The translations under genes were made by a program, and so were the position numbers. A stretch of DNA of 64,000 bases, taken from NCBI GenBank assembly GCA_025846845.1, contig JAOYTL010000001.1:744001-808000 (forward strand), read 5' to 3'. The notes below the pieces were generated by a model. That model saw only the letters and a list, made by a program, of their open reading frames with translations. It was not told where the DNA came from and did not search any database. Shown here piece after piece: positions 41,431 through 50,047 of the stretch. Source of the stretch: Alloboseaceae bacterium BT-24-1 (GTDB lineage: Bacteria > Pseudomonadota > Alphaproteobacteria > Rhizobiales > Beijerinckiaceae). How positions within the stretch are numbered: position 1 is the first letter of the stretch; each line of letters opens with the position of its first letter.

Positions 41431-42810
41431 TCAACGCTTCTGGCCGGCGGCAAGCCGCTTCTCGACCGCAATCGAGTAGCGCGACATGCCCCAGCAACAC
41501 AGGAAATAGAAAACCGCGGCGAAAGCATAGCCCGTCGCGCGGGTCGTCGGCGTCGCCCAGGTCGGATCGACCAGCGTTGCCTCGATGGTACGCAGGAAGT
41601 CGAAGATGCCGACGATGGTGACCAGCGTCGTATCCTTGAACAGCCCGATGAAGGTGTTGACGATGCCCGGGATCACGATGCGCAGCGCCTGCGGCAGGAT
41701 GATCAGCCGCATCATGCTCCAGTAGCCGAGGCCGAGCGACATCGCGCCCTCGTACTGGCCCTTGGGCATCGCCTGGAGGCCGCCGCGCACCACCTCCGCC
41801 ATATAGGCGGCGGCGAAGAGCGCGACGCCGACCAGCGGGCGCAGCAGCCGGTCCGGCGAATACTCCTGCGGCACGAACAGCGGCAGCATGGTGTTGGCCA
41901 TGAACAGCACGGTGATCAGCGGCACGCCGCGGACGAACTCGATGAAGATCACCGAGAGCAGCTGGATGATCGGCAGCCTGGAGCGCCGTCCCAGCGCCAG
42001 GACGACCCCGAGCGGCAGCGAGAAGACGATGCCGACCGCTGCGATCAGGAAGGTCACCGTCATGCCGCCCCAGAGGCCGGTGTCGACCCTGGGCAGACCG
42101 GGACTACTCGCCAGCAGGCTGAGGAAGACGAAGATCGCGAGAGCGAACAGGACGAGCTGCTTTGGTCCGAAGAAGCGCTTCCAGACCGGCAGCTGCTGCA
42201 CGACCGCCAGACCAGCGTCCCCGATGTTGAAGCGAACCAGCTGCGGCGCAAAGGAGAGCACGACATAGAGCGCCGCGAGCGCCAGCGTCACCATGAGGCA
42301 GAAGCCGAGGAAGCGCTCGGCGCCGGGGCCGCCGAGCAGCAGCACATAAGCCGAGATCGGCAGCAGCACGAAGAAGAAGAAAATGCCGAGCTTCTTTTTC
42401 GGCGCGCTCGTCCAGAGCAGCCAGACGACGCCGAGCGCGAACATCACGAAGACGATATTCACGCGCCAGCGCTGAGGGATCGGATAGGAGCCATAGATGA
42501 AGTACTGGAAGCGATCGGCGATATAGGCCCAGCAGGCGCCGACCGGCCGGCCGACCTTGTCGGCAAGGCAGGCATCGCGGCTGGTACCGGTCCAGATCGC
42601 GTCAAGGAAGTAGAAGCGGACCAGCCCCGGCACCGAGTCGACGACCAGATAGACGCAGACCAGCGTCAGCGCGATGTTGAGCGGGCTGGAGAGCAAATGC
42701 TGCCGGACCCAGGCGAGCGGCCCGGCGACGGAGAGCGGCGCCGGCTGCTGCTCCAGCGTCTCCCTGCGAACGAAAGCGTAGGGAGCCATTTCGGTGGTTG
42801 CGTCGGTCAT
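41431..42810 (-). CDS. aapM: General L-amino-acid ABC transporter permease AapM
   Basis: The 459-residue integral membrane protein has the binding-protein-dependent permease region near its C-terminal half (SLPLGVVLALGRRS through the EAA-loop-like AMSLGLGYWSMMRLIILPQA). The N-terminal half includes additional hydrophobic segments, making it longer than AapM proteins I know (about 385 residues). With AapQ it forms the channel for amino acids delivered by AapJ. It lies 10 bases after aapQ and 11 before aapP. Confidence 0.93.
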   Translation of the reverse strand: MTDATTEMAPYAFVRRETLEQQPAPLSVAGPLAWVRQHLLSSPLNIALTLVCVYLVVDSVPGLVRFYFLDAIWTGTSRDACLADKVGRPVGACWAYIADRFQYFIYGSYPIPQRWRVNIVFVMFALGVVWLLWTSAPKKKLGIFFFFVLLPISAYVLLLGGPGAERFLGFCLMVTLALAALYVVLSFAPQLVRFNIGDAGLAVVQQLPVWKRFFGPKQLVLFALAIFVFLSLLASSPGLPRVDTGLWGGMTVTFLIAAVGIVFSLPLGVVLALGRRSRLPIIQLLSVIFIEFVRGVPLITVLFMANTMLPLFVPQEYSPDRLLRPLVGVALFAAAYMAEVVRGGLQAMPKGQYEGAMSLGLGYWSMMRLIILPQALRIVIPGIVNTFIGLFKDTTLVTIVGIFDFLRTIEATLVDPTWATPTTRATGYAFAAVFYFLCCWGMSRYSIAVEKRLAAGQKR

Positions 42811-42820
42811 CGGGGCGCCC

Positions 42821-44011
42821 TCACCGTTCCACCAGCGCCATGCGCTTGTTGTAGATATTCATGAAGAATGACGTCACCAGCGAGATGGTCAGATAGACCG
42901 CCATGGTGATGGCGACGACCTCGACTGCCTGGCCGGTCTGGTTCAACACCGTGCCGGTGAAGACCTGGACGAGGTCCGGGTAGCCGATCGCGACGGCGAG
43001 CGAGGAGTTCTTGGTCAGGTTGAGATAGTTCGAGGTCAGTGGCGGGATGATCACCCGCATCGCCTGCGGGATCACCACCAGCTTCAGCGTCGGGCCCGCC
43101 CGCAGGCCGAGCGCGTTGGCGGCCTCGGTCTGGCCTTTCGAGACGGCGAGGATGCCGGCGCGGACCACCTCGGCGATGAAGCCGGCGGTGTACGTCGTCA
43201 GACCGACGAGCAGCGCGACGAACTCCGGGAATATCTGGATGCCGCCACGCAGGTTGAAGCCGGCGAGTTCCGGATAGACGAAGGTGATCGGTCGGCCGGT
43301 GGCGAAATAGACCAGCAGCGGCAGGACAATGATCAGGCCAAGGGCAACCAGGCCGATCGGATACTGCTTGCCGGTCGCAGCCTGCTGCTTGCGAGCCCAG
43401 GAGCGGAAGACGAAGGTCGCGACCAGGCCGATCAGCAGCGCCCAGATGATCAGGTTGCCGCCGGGGCCGAACTGCGGATCGGGCACATAGAGGCCGCGAT
43501 TGTTGAGCAGGAAGCCGGCCGGAAGCTCGATCGACTGGCGCGGATTGGGCAGCGGCTTCAGCACCGCATTGTACCAGAAGAACAGCTGCAGCAGCAGCGG
43601 CAGATTGCGAATGACCTCGACATAGATCATCGCGAGCTTGGACACGATCCAGTTGCTCGACAGCCTGGCGACGCCGACGAAGAACCCGAGGAAGGTCGCG
43701 AGCACGATGCCGATCGAGGCAACGAGCAGCGTATTGAGCAGGCCGACCCAGAAGGCCTGGCCATAGGTGCTGCCCGATGCGCTGAAGGGGATCAGCTTCT
43801 GGTTGATGTCGAAGCCGGCCGCGTTGTGCCAGAAGCCGAAACCGGAGGCGATCTTCTGGGCTCGCAGGTTCTCGATCGCGTTCGAGGCCGCAGACCAGAT
43901 CAGGAAGCCGACCACGGCGAGCAGGGCGAACTGATAGACGTAACCCCTGATCTTGGGGTCGTAGAGCAACGAGGCTTTGCCCGGTTTGATCTCGGCGGAA
44001 GTAGTCGACAC
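42821..44011 (-). CDS. aapQ: General L-amino-acid ABC transporter permease AapQ
   Basis: The 396-residue permease has the His/Glu/Gln permease domain, with FLGFFVGVARLSSNWIVSKL and a coupling segment ANALGLRAGPTLKLVVIPQA. It begins with GTG after AGAAGG. It is separated from the upstream aapJ-like gene by 143 bases containing hairpins, which fits the usual higher expression of the binding protein over the membrane parts. Confidence 0.94.
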   Translation of the reverse strand: MSTTSAEIKPGKASLLYDPKIRGYVYQFALLAVVGFLIWSAASNAIENLRAQKIASGFGFWHNAAGFDINQKLIPFSASGSTYGQAFWVGLLNTLLVASIGIVLATFLGFFVGVARLSSNWIVSKLAMIYVEVIRNLPLLLQLFFWYNAVLKPLPNPRQSIELPAGFLLNNRGLYVPDPQFGPGGNLIIWALLIGLVATFVFRSWARKQQAATGKQYPIGLVALGLIIVLPLLVYFATGRPITFVYPELAGFNLRGGIQIFPEFVALLVGLTTYTAGFIAEVVRAGILAVSKGQTEAANALGLRAGPTLKLVVIPQAMRVIIPPLTSNYLNLTKNSSLAVAIGYPDLVQVFTGTVLNQTGQAVEVVAITMAVYLTISLVTSFFMNIYNKRMALVER

Positions 44012-44046
44012 GTCTGACGCCCTTCTGAGTGTTGGCGACCGAGGGT

Positions 44047-44102
44047 CCGGCAGCGACCCGAGCGGATCACTGCCGGCCCGTATTCTTATCCGGTTCGCCG
44101 GA
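44047..44102 (-). promoter_or_regulatory. Hairpins between aapJ and aapQ
   Basis: CCGGCAG (44047-44053) pairs with CTGCCGG (44070-44076) over a 16-base loop, and TCCGG (44089-44093) pairs with CCGGA (44098-44102) over TTCG. They lie in the spacer after the first binding-protein gene in transcription order to the permease. Such hairpins usually stabilise the upstream mRNA or attenuate readthrough, so that binding protein exceeds permease. Confidence 0.5.
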
Positions 44103-44154
44103 ACAAGACAGCTTTAAGGACCGATACGCGACGGGTGCCGCGCATCGGCGATTC

Positions 44155-45177
44155 TCACCGGATCGGCGGAGCGTATTGCAGGCCGCCCTTGGTCCAGAGC
44201 GCGTTCTGGCCGCGCGCGATCTTGAGCAGCGAACCCGAGCCGACATTGCGCTCGAAGCTCTCGCCATAATTGCCGACATGCTTGATGATGCGCAGGGCCC
44301 AGTCATTGGTCAGGCCCATCGGCTCGCCGAACTTGCCTTCGGTCCCGACGAGGCGCTTGATCTCCGGATTCTCCGATTTGAGCATCTCGTCGGCATTCGC
44401 CTTGGTGACGCCCAGTTCCTCGGCATTGACCATGGCGAAGAGCGACCATTTGACGATATCGAGCCAGACATCGTCGCCATGGCGTACGACGGGGCCGAGC
44501 GGCTCCTTCGAAATGATCTCCGGCAACACCATGTGATCGTCGGGATTCGAGAGCGTCAGGCGCTCGGCGTAAAGGCCCGAGGCATCGGTGGTGAAGGCGT
44601 CGCAGCGGCCGGCCTCATAGGCCTTGACCGTCTCCTGGTTGGAGGCGAAGGCGACGACCTCGTACTTGATCTTGTTGGCGCGGAAATAGTCGGCGAGGTT
44701 GAGTTCGGTCGTGGTGCCCTGCTGGGTACAGATCGAGGCACCGGCGAGCTTCAGCACGGAATCGACGCCGAGCTTCTTGCGGACCATGAAGCCCTGACCG
44801 TCGTAGTAATTGACGCCGGCGAAGTTCAGGCCGAGCGAGGTGTCGCGCGAGATCGTCCAGGTCGTGGTGCGCGACAGGAGATCGACCTCACCCGACTGCA
44901 GCGACGTGAAGCGGTCCTTGGCCGAGAGCGGAATGAACTTGACCTTGTTCGGATCGTTGAAGATCGCCGAAGCGACGGCGCGGCAGACGTCCACGTCCAT
45001 GCCGGCCCAATTGCCCTGCTGATCAGGGATGCCGAAACCGGCGAGACCGGTGCCGGAGCCGCAGAGCAAGATGCCGCGATTCTTGACCTGCGCCAGAGTG
45101 GTCGATTGTGCCAGCGCTCCGCTCGCGCATATGGCCGCGGTGACGGCGATGAGCGCCGCCCCAATGATTTGTTTCAT
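44155..45177 (-). CDS. aapJ: Amino-acid-binding protein AapJ (copy nearest the permease)
   Basis: The 340-residue periplasmic protein has a signal peptide ending SGALAQ and a family 3 solute-binding fold, with GNWAGMDVDVCRAVASAIF, NYYDGQGFMVRKKLG and EAGRCDAFTTDASGLYAERL. It captures amino acids for AapQMP. It is the copy adjacent to aapQ and therefore the most likely operon partner. Two paralogues lie upstream on the same strand. Its 5' leader shares a 24-base block with the next copy. Confidence 0.93.
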   Translation of the reverse strand: MKQIIGAALIAVTAAICASGALAQSTTLAQVKNRGILLCGSGTGLAGFGIPDQQGNWAGMDVDVCRAVASAIFNDPNKVKFIPLSAKDRFTSLQSGEVDLLSRTTTWTISRDTSLGLNFAGVNYYDGQGFMVRKKLGVDSVLKLAGASICTQQGTTTELNLADYFRANKIKYEVVAFASNQETVKAYEAGRCDAFTTDASGLYAERLTLSNPDDHMVLPEIISKEPLGPVVRHGDDVWLDIVKWSLFAMVNAEELGVTKANADEMLKSENPEIKRLVGTEGKFGEPMGLTNDWALRIIKHVGNYGESFERNVGSGSLLKIARGQNALWTKGGLQYAPPIR

Positions 45178-45187
45178 GGTTGTTCTG

Positions 45188-45211
45188 TCCCCTGTCTGGC
45201 GGAACGGGTTC
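45188..45211 (-). repeat. Leader block shared by two aapJ copies (copy 1)
   Basis: These 24 bases match 46354-46377 at 23 of 24 positions. On the minus strand both copies read GAACCCGTTCCGCC followed by a GACAGGGGA ribosome-binding segment just before an aapJ start codon. The repeat shows that the duplication that made these two genes included the 5' leader. Confidence 0.75.
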
Positions 45212-45328
45212 TCCCCGCTCTCGGTTTGCTAGCAAGCTCCAGGCCAGTCCCCGCCGGCCGCATTCTCCTCTTTCTTTGCCTGACGAAACGATCGAGCCGA
45301 TCCCGACGGCCCAGACACTAACAGAATC

Positions 45329-46348
45329 CTACCGGATCGGCGGCGCGTATTGTAATCCGCCCTTGGTCCACAGCGCATTCTGGCCACGTGACATCCTTAG
45401 CACCGAGCGACTGCCGACGGTGCGCTCGAAACTCTCGCCGTAATTTCCGACATGCTTGACGATCCGGTAGGCCCAGTCGTTGGCTAGGCCGAGGCCCTCA
45501 CCGAACTTGCCATCGACGCCGAGCAGGCGCCTGATTTCGGGATTGGTCGATCCTCGCATCTGGTCGACATTGGCCTTGGTCACGCCGAGTTCCTCGGCAT
45601 TCAGCATAGCGAAATGGACCCACCGCACCAGCTTGAACCATTGCGAGTCGTTATCGCGCGTCAAAGGGCCGAGCGGCTCCTTCGAGATGATCTCCACCAG
45701 AACCATGTGGTCGTCCGGTGCCGTCAGCTTCATGCGCTCGGCATAGAGGGACGAGGCATCCGTGGTGAAGGCATCGCAGCGACCGGCATCATAGGCCTTG
45801 AGCGTTTCCGGGCCGGTGTCGAAGGCGACGATCGTGTGCCTGAGATTGTTGGTCTTGAAGTAATCGACGACATTGAGCTCGGTCGTGGTGCCCCGCTGCA
45901 CGCAGATCGAAGCGCCGGCCAACTGCATCGCCGACATCACCCCGAGCTTGCGGCGTACCATCAGGCCCTGGCCGTCATAATAGTTGACGTTGGTGAAGAG
46001 CAGGCCGGGCGGCGTGTCATTCGTGATGGTCCAGCTCGAATTGCGAACGAGCACGTCGACCTCGCCCGCCAGGAGCGCCTTGAAGCGATCATTGGCCGAG
46101 AGCGGAATGAACTTCACCTTGGCGGGGTCATTGAAGATCGTCGCGGCGATGGCGCGGCAATATTCGACGTCGAGGCCGCTCCAGTTGCCCTGCGCATCGG
46201 GCGCGCCAAAGCCGATCAGGCCGGTGTTGGACCCGCAGTTCAGGACCCCGCGGCTCTTGATCTGAGCGAGAGTCTGTTGCGCCTGTGCACTAGCGACGCC
46301 AAAGGCAGCGGCGACGACGAGCAGCGCCGCGCTGATCACTCTGATCAT
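45329..46348 (-). CDS. Amino-acid-binding protein, second AapJ paralogue
   Basis: The 339-residue protein has signal peptide GVASAQAQ and the same family 3 fold as its neighbours, with the C-terminal NALWTKGGLQYAPPIR identical to copy 1. It differs in places expected to shape the pocket, for example NDTPPGLLFTNVNYYDGQ and DYFKTNNLRHTIVAFDTG. It probably feeds the same permease with a different substrate preference. It has its own leader and may be transcribed separately. Confidence 0.92.
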   Translation of the reverse strand: MIRVISAALLVVAAAFGVASAQAQQTLAQIKSRGVLNCGSNTGLIGFGAPDAQGNWSGLDVEYCRAIAATIFNDPAKVKFIPLSANDRFKALLAGEVDVLVRNSSWTITNDTPPGLLFTNVNYYDGQGLMVRRKLGVMSAMQLAGASICVQRGTTTELNVVDYFKTNNLRHTIVAFDTGPETLKAYDAGRCDAFTTDASSLYAERMKLTAPDDHMVLVEIISKEPLGPLTRDNDSQWFKLVRWVHFAMLNAEELGVTKANVDQMRGSTNPEIRRLLGVDGKFGEGLGLANDWAYRIVKHVGNYGESFERTVGSRSVLRMSRGQNALWTKGGLQYAPPIR

Positions 46349-46353
46349 GTACT

Positions 46354-46377
46354 TCCCCTGTCCGGCGGAACGGGTTC
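46354..46377 (-). repeat. Leader block shared by two aapJ copies (copy 2)
   Basis: This is the partner of 45188-45211, with one mismatch in 24 bases. It lies 5 bases before the start codon of the second aapJ copy. The third copy (46495-47520) lacks this block and has a different leader, suggesting that it is an older duplicate or was inserted separately. Confidence 0.75.
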
Positions 46378-46494
46378 ATCCCATTCTCGATAGGTTGGCA
46401 AATCCCGGACCAAGCGCGGCCGGGCAAGCCACTTTTTCCAGTCGTTCAGAAAGAATCGGGGCGGACGCCAGAAGCGCCCGCCCCGCATGGCTCC

Positions 46495-47520
46495 TTAGCG
46501 AACCGGCGGCGCGTATTGCAGGCCGCCCTTGGTCCACAGCGCGTTCTGGCCGCGAGCGATCTTCAGCAGCGAGCCCTGGCCGACATTCTTCTCGAAGCTC
46601 TCGCCGTAGTTGCCGACGTGCTTGACGATCCGATAGGCCCAATCGGCGGTCAGGCCGACGCTCTCACCGAACTTGCCCTCGGTCCCGAGCAGACGCTTGA
46701 TCTCGGGGTTGCTCGACTTCAGCATCTCGTCGACATTCGCCTTGGTCACGCCGAGTTCCTCGGCATTGAGCATGGCGTAGTGCACCCATTTGATCAGGCC
46801 GAACCACTGCCCGTCATTGTTGCGGGTCGACGGGCCGAGCGGCTCCTTCGAGATGATCTCGGGCAGGACCATGTGATCGTCCGGCGCGGTCAGCTTCAGG
46901 CGTTCCGCATAGAGGCCCGAAGCGTCGGTGGTGAAGGCGTCGCAACGGCCGGAATCATAGGCCTTGACGGTCTCGTCGGCCGAGGCGAAAGCGACGACCT
47001 CGTACTTCAGGTTGTTGGCGCGGAAGAAGTCGGCGAGGTTGAGCTCGGTCGTGGTGCCCTGCTGGGTGCAGACCGAGGCGCCATTGAGCTGCAGCGCTGA
47101 ATTCACGCCGAGCTTCTTGCGGACCAGGAAGCCCTGGCCGTCATAGTAGTTCACGCCGGTGAACAGCAGGCCGAGCGCGGTGTCGCGCGACATCGTCCAG
47201 GTCGAGTTGCGCACGAGCACGTCGACCTCGCCCGACTGCAGGGCCGTGAAGCGGTCCTTGGCCGAGAGCGGGATGAACTTCACCTTGGTCGGGTCGTTGA
47301 AGATCGCGGCCGCGATGGCGCGGCAATAATCAACGTCGAGCCCGGCCCAGTTGCCCTGCCCGTCCGGCACGCCAAAGCCGGCGAGACCGGTGTTGGAGCC
47401 GCAGTTCAGGATACCGCGGCTCTTGACCTGAGTAAGCGTTTGAGGCGCCTGCGCCTGCGCGCTCGCCGCTGCCAGCGCGAAGCCGAGGCCGGCGACAGCG
47501 GCTGCCATGAATTTCTTCAT
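46495..47520 (-). CDS. Amino-acid-binding protein, third AapJ paralogue
   Basis: I chose the ATG at 47520 (341 residues), with GGGAGAG 7 bases upstream and a signal peptide ending AASAQAQ. Family 3 motifs are the same as in copies 1 and 2, including EIISKEPLGPSTRNNDGQWF and the NALWTKGGLQYAPPVR end. It is the first of three tandem copies in transcription order and probably owns the main promoter in the 262-base divergent gap before the MetC-like gene. Confidence 0.93.
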   Translation of the reverse strand: MKKFMAAAVAGLGFALAAASAQAQAPQTLTQVKSRGILNCGSNTGLAGFGVPDGQGNWAGLDVDYCRAIAAAIFNDPTKVKFIPLSAKDRFTALQSGEVDVLVRNSTWTMSRDTALGLLFTGVNYYDGQGFLVRKKLGVNSALQLNGASVCTQQGTTTELNLADFFRANNLKYEVVAFASADETVKAYDSGRCDAFTTDASGLYAERLKLTAPDDHMVLPEIISKEPLGPSTRNNDGQWFGLIKWVHYAMLNAEELGVTKANVDEMLKSSNPEIKRLLGTEGKFGESVGLTADWAYRIVKHVGNYGESFEKNVGQGSLLKIARGQNALWTKGGLQYAPPVR

Positions 47521-47782
47521 TCTGATCTCTCCCATTGTTGCCCCGCCGGCGTCTGCCGGCCGGAACCTGCCGGTCACCGCATCGTCGCGACTTGATGTCT
47601 CGTTTCGATGCCGAAAATTTAAGCGAAACACGGCTCCGGTCGATTGCCAGAGCCGCTCATGAGCGTCAAGCAAGGGCCCCCGTGCACCTGCCTCTTTTCA
47701 CTGCAGGCATCACATGCGACTTTCCGGAGGTGGTCAAGTGCGACCACAACCCATCCCCTCCCGCTCGCATCGCTCCCGGTTC

Positions 47783-48973
47783 ATGAAAAAGCTCTCGAAG
47801 CCCGAATTCGCGCGCCTGCGCGAGAAAACCCGTCTCGTCCTCGCCGGCCGCGACTCCACCGACAGCTACGGCTTCGTCAATCCGCCGATCGTGCGCGGCT
47901 CGACCGTGATCTATCCAAGCACCGAGGATTTCCTGGTCCGCAAGGCGCGCTACAGCTACGGCACCTCCGGCAGTCCCACGATCGACGCGCTGCTCGCCGC
48001 GGCCCACACGATGGAGGGCGGCGCCGGCGTGCTCGCCTGCTCGTCCGGCCTGCTCGCCTGCACCCTGCCCACCCTCGCCTTCCTGACCGCCGGCGACCAC
48101 TTTCTCGTGACCGACAGCGTCTACCATCCGATGCGCAATTTCTGCGAACGGATGCTGCCCCGCTACGGCGTCGAGGTCACCTATTACGACCCGCTCATCG
48201 GCGAAGGCATCGCCGAGCTGTTCAAGCCGAACACCAGGGCCGTCTGGACCGAGTCGCCGGGATCGCAGACCCTGGAGGTCCAGGACATCCCCGCGATCGT
48301 CGCGGCGGCCCATGCCCGCGACATCATGGTGATGATGGACAACACCTGGGCGACGCCGCTCCTGTTCGATGCGCACGCCTTCGGCGTCGATGTCTCGGTC
48401 CAGGCCGGGACGAAATACTATGCGGGGCATTCGGACGTGCTGATCGGGACGGTCTCGGCCCGCACGCCGGAACTCTACAGCCAGCTCCAGCGGACCTGGG
48501 ACGCACTCGGCGTGATCATCGCGCCCGAGGACGCCTATCTGACGCTGCGCGGCATCCGCACCCTCGCCATCAGGCTCAAGGAGCTGCAGCCAGCGGGGCT
48601 GGAGATGGCGAACTGGCTGGCCGCGCGGCCCGAGGTCGCCCGCATCCTGCATCCGGCCCTGCCTGATGATCCCGGCCATGCCATCTGGAAACGGGATTTC
48701 ACCGGCGCCTGTTCGCTGTTCTCGATCGAACTCGAGCCGGTCTCGATGAAGGCGGTCGCCGCCATGCTCGACGGGCTCACGCTGTTCGGCATGGGCGCGT
48801 CCTGGGGCGGCTATGAGAGCCTCGTGCTGCCGTTCGACTGCAGCCGCTATCGCACCGCGACCAAGCCCGGCTTCAAGGGCCCGACGATCCGCTTCCATAT
48901 CGGCCTGGAGGATCTGGAAGACCTCAAGGAGGATCTCGACGCCGGCTTTGCGCGGCTGAGAGCGGCGAGCTGA
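47783..48973 (+). CDS. metC: Cystathionine beta-lyase-like PLP enzyme
   Basis: I chose the ATG at 47783, giving 396 residues of the Cys/Met-metabolism PLP family. The PLP lysine is Lys211 (VQAGTKYYAGHSD), Asp186 (MMDNTW) contacts the cofactor nitrogen, and YSYGTSGSPT near residue 57 is the usual substrate-site segment. It fits MetC, which splits cystathionine to homocysteine, pyruvate and ammonia. Related gamma-family enzymes cannot be excluded. It is divergent from the amino-acid transporter genes and coupled by 9 bases to the next gene. Confidence 0.88.
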   Translation: MKKLSKPEFARLREKTRLVLAGRDSTDSYGFVNPPIVRGSTVIYPSTEDFLVRKARYSYGTSGSPTIDALLAAAHTMEGGAGVLACSSGLLACTLPTLAFLTAGDHFLVTDSVYHPMRNFCERMLPRYGVEVTYYDPLIGEGIAELFKPNTRAVWTESPGSQTLEVQDIPAIVAAAHARDIMVMMDNTWATPLLFDAHAFGVDVSVQAGTKYYAGHSDVLIGTVSARTPELYSQLQRTWDALGVIIAPEDAYLTLRGIRTLAIRLKELQPAGLEMANWLAARPEVARILHPALPDDPGHAIWKRDFTGACSLFSIELEPVSMKAVAAMLDGLTLFGMGASWGGYESLVLPFDCSRYRTATKPGFKGPTIRFHIGLEDLEDLKEDLDAGFARLRAAS

Positions 48974-48982
48974 GCGCTCGCC

Positions 48983-49693
48983 ATGGTGCCGGACGAGCCG
49001 ATCGTCTTCGCCTATCTCGACGAACCACCCTTCTGCTGGCCGGCAGCCGGAGGCGCTGCGCGTGGTTGCGATGTCGAACTCGCAGCCGCCGCCTTCCAGC
49101 AGCTCGGCATCACGGAGTTCGAGCAGCGGCTGACGACGTTCGCCGAGCTGCTGCCTGGTCTCGCCTCCGGGCGCTGGACGATGACCACGCCGCTCTTCGT
49201 CACGGCCGAGCGGCAAAAGCTGGTCGACTTCAGCCGGCCGGTCTGGTCGCTGGCCGACGGGCTGCTGGTGCGCGAGGCCGACCGCGCGCGGTTGACCGGC
49301 TATCGGGCCGTCGCCGGCGCCACAGCCCGCTTGGTGGTCGTGGGCGGGCAAGTCCAGGAGCAGGCCGGGCTCGCCGCCGGTATCGCTGCGGAGCGGGTCA
49401 TCCGTGTCGCGACCCAGGAAGAGGCCGTGGCTGCGGTTAGGAACGGCGACGCCGACGCCTATGCCAGCGTCGCCATGGCGCATCGCGGCTACCTTGCCCG
49501 TCAACCCGATGACAAGTTGACGGTCGTCACCGTGCCTGCCGACGAGGGCAGCTCGGCCGCCGGAGCCTTCGCTTTCGGCAAGCAGCATGCCGCTCTGCGG
49601 AAACGCTTCGACACGGCGCTCAACGGCCTCATCGGCAGCGATTGGCATCGCGCCATGATGACGCGCCACGGCTTCCCGGCCGGTGAATACTGA
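48983..49693 (+). CDS. Family 3 solute-binding-like protein lacking a signal peptide
   Basis: The 236-residue product has the fold of polar amino-acid-binding proteins, with DEPIVFAYLDEPPFCWPAAG, TTPLFVTAERQKLVDFSRPV and NGDADAYASVAMAHRGYLAR. It begins MVPDEP directly at the mature-like sequence with no signal peptide, and its start lies 9 bases after the metC stop. It is either cytoplasmic or the true start is misjudged, but no upstream hydrophobic segment is available in frame. It could be a cytoplasmic sensor for amino acids or a decayed binding protein. Confidence 0.75.
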   Translation: MVPDEPIVFAYLDEPPFCWPAAGGAARGCDVELAAAAFQQLGITEFEQRLTTFAELLPGLASGRWTMTTPLFVTAERQKLVDFSRPVWSLADGLLVREADRARLTGYRAVAGATARLVVVGGQVQEQAGLAAGIAAERVIRVATQEEAVAAVRNGDADAYASVAMAHRGYLARQPDDKLTVVTVPADEGSSAAGAFAFGKQHAALRKRFDTALNGLIGSDWHRAMMTRHGFPAGEY

Positions 49694-49702
49694 AATCCTG
49701 CC

Positions 49703-50047
49703 TCAGCCCGGCGCGGAATTCGTGTCCTCGCCACGCGCCTTCGCGCGCAGCACGAATTGCAGATTGCGCAGGTAGACGAACACGCCGAAGCCCTGGCCGA
49801 TGATGAAGACCGGATCACGGCGATAGAGCGCGTAGATCAAAAGCAGCATGCCGCCGCCGATCGAGAACCACCAGAAGGTCATCGGCACGACCGAGCGCTG
49901 CGCCTTCTCGCTGGCGAGCCACTGCACCACGAAGCGCATCGTGAAAAGACCCTGCGCGACGACGCCGAGCAGGACCCACCAGTCGACACTGTTGACGAAG
50001 ACATCGTGGAAATAATTCCCGATCATGTTCTGCAGGTCGATGAGCAT
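49703..50047 (-). CDS. LAB_N domain membrane protein (lipid A biosynthesis N-terminal type)
   Basis: I chose the ATG at 50047, which shares one base with the preceding stop (TGATG), giving 114 residues. Three or four hydrophobic helices and the segments VVQWLASEKAQRSVVPMTFWWFSI and GGGMLLLIYALYRRDPVFI mark the LAB_N family, also found as an N-terminal part of some LpxB proteins. Stand-alone LAB_N proteins sit with family 2 glycosyltransferases and ArnT-like enzymes, as here, and may help with the lipid-linked sugar. Confidence 0.85.
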   Translation of the reverse strand: MLIDLQNMIGNYFHDVFVNSVDWWVLLGVVAQGLFTMRFVVQWLASEKAQRSVVPMTFWWFSIGGGMLLLIYALYRRDPVFIIGQGFGVFVYLRNLQFVLRAKARGEDTNSAPG

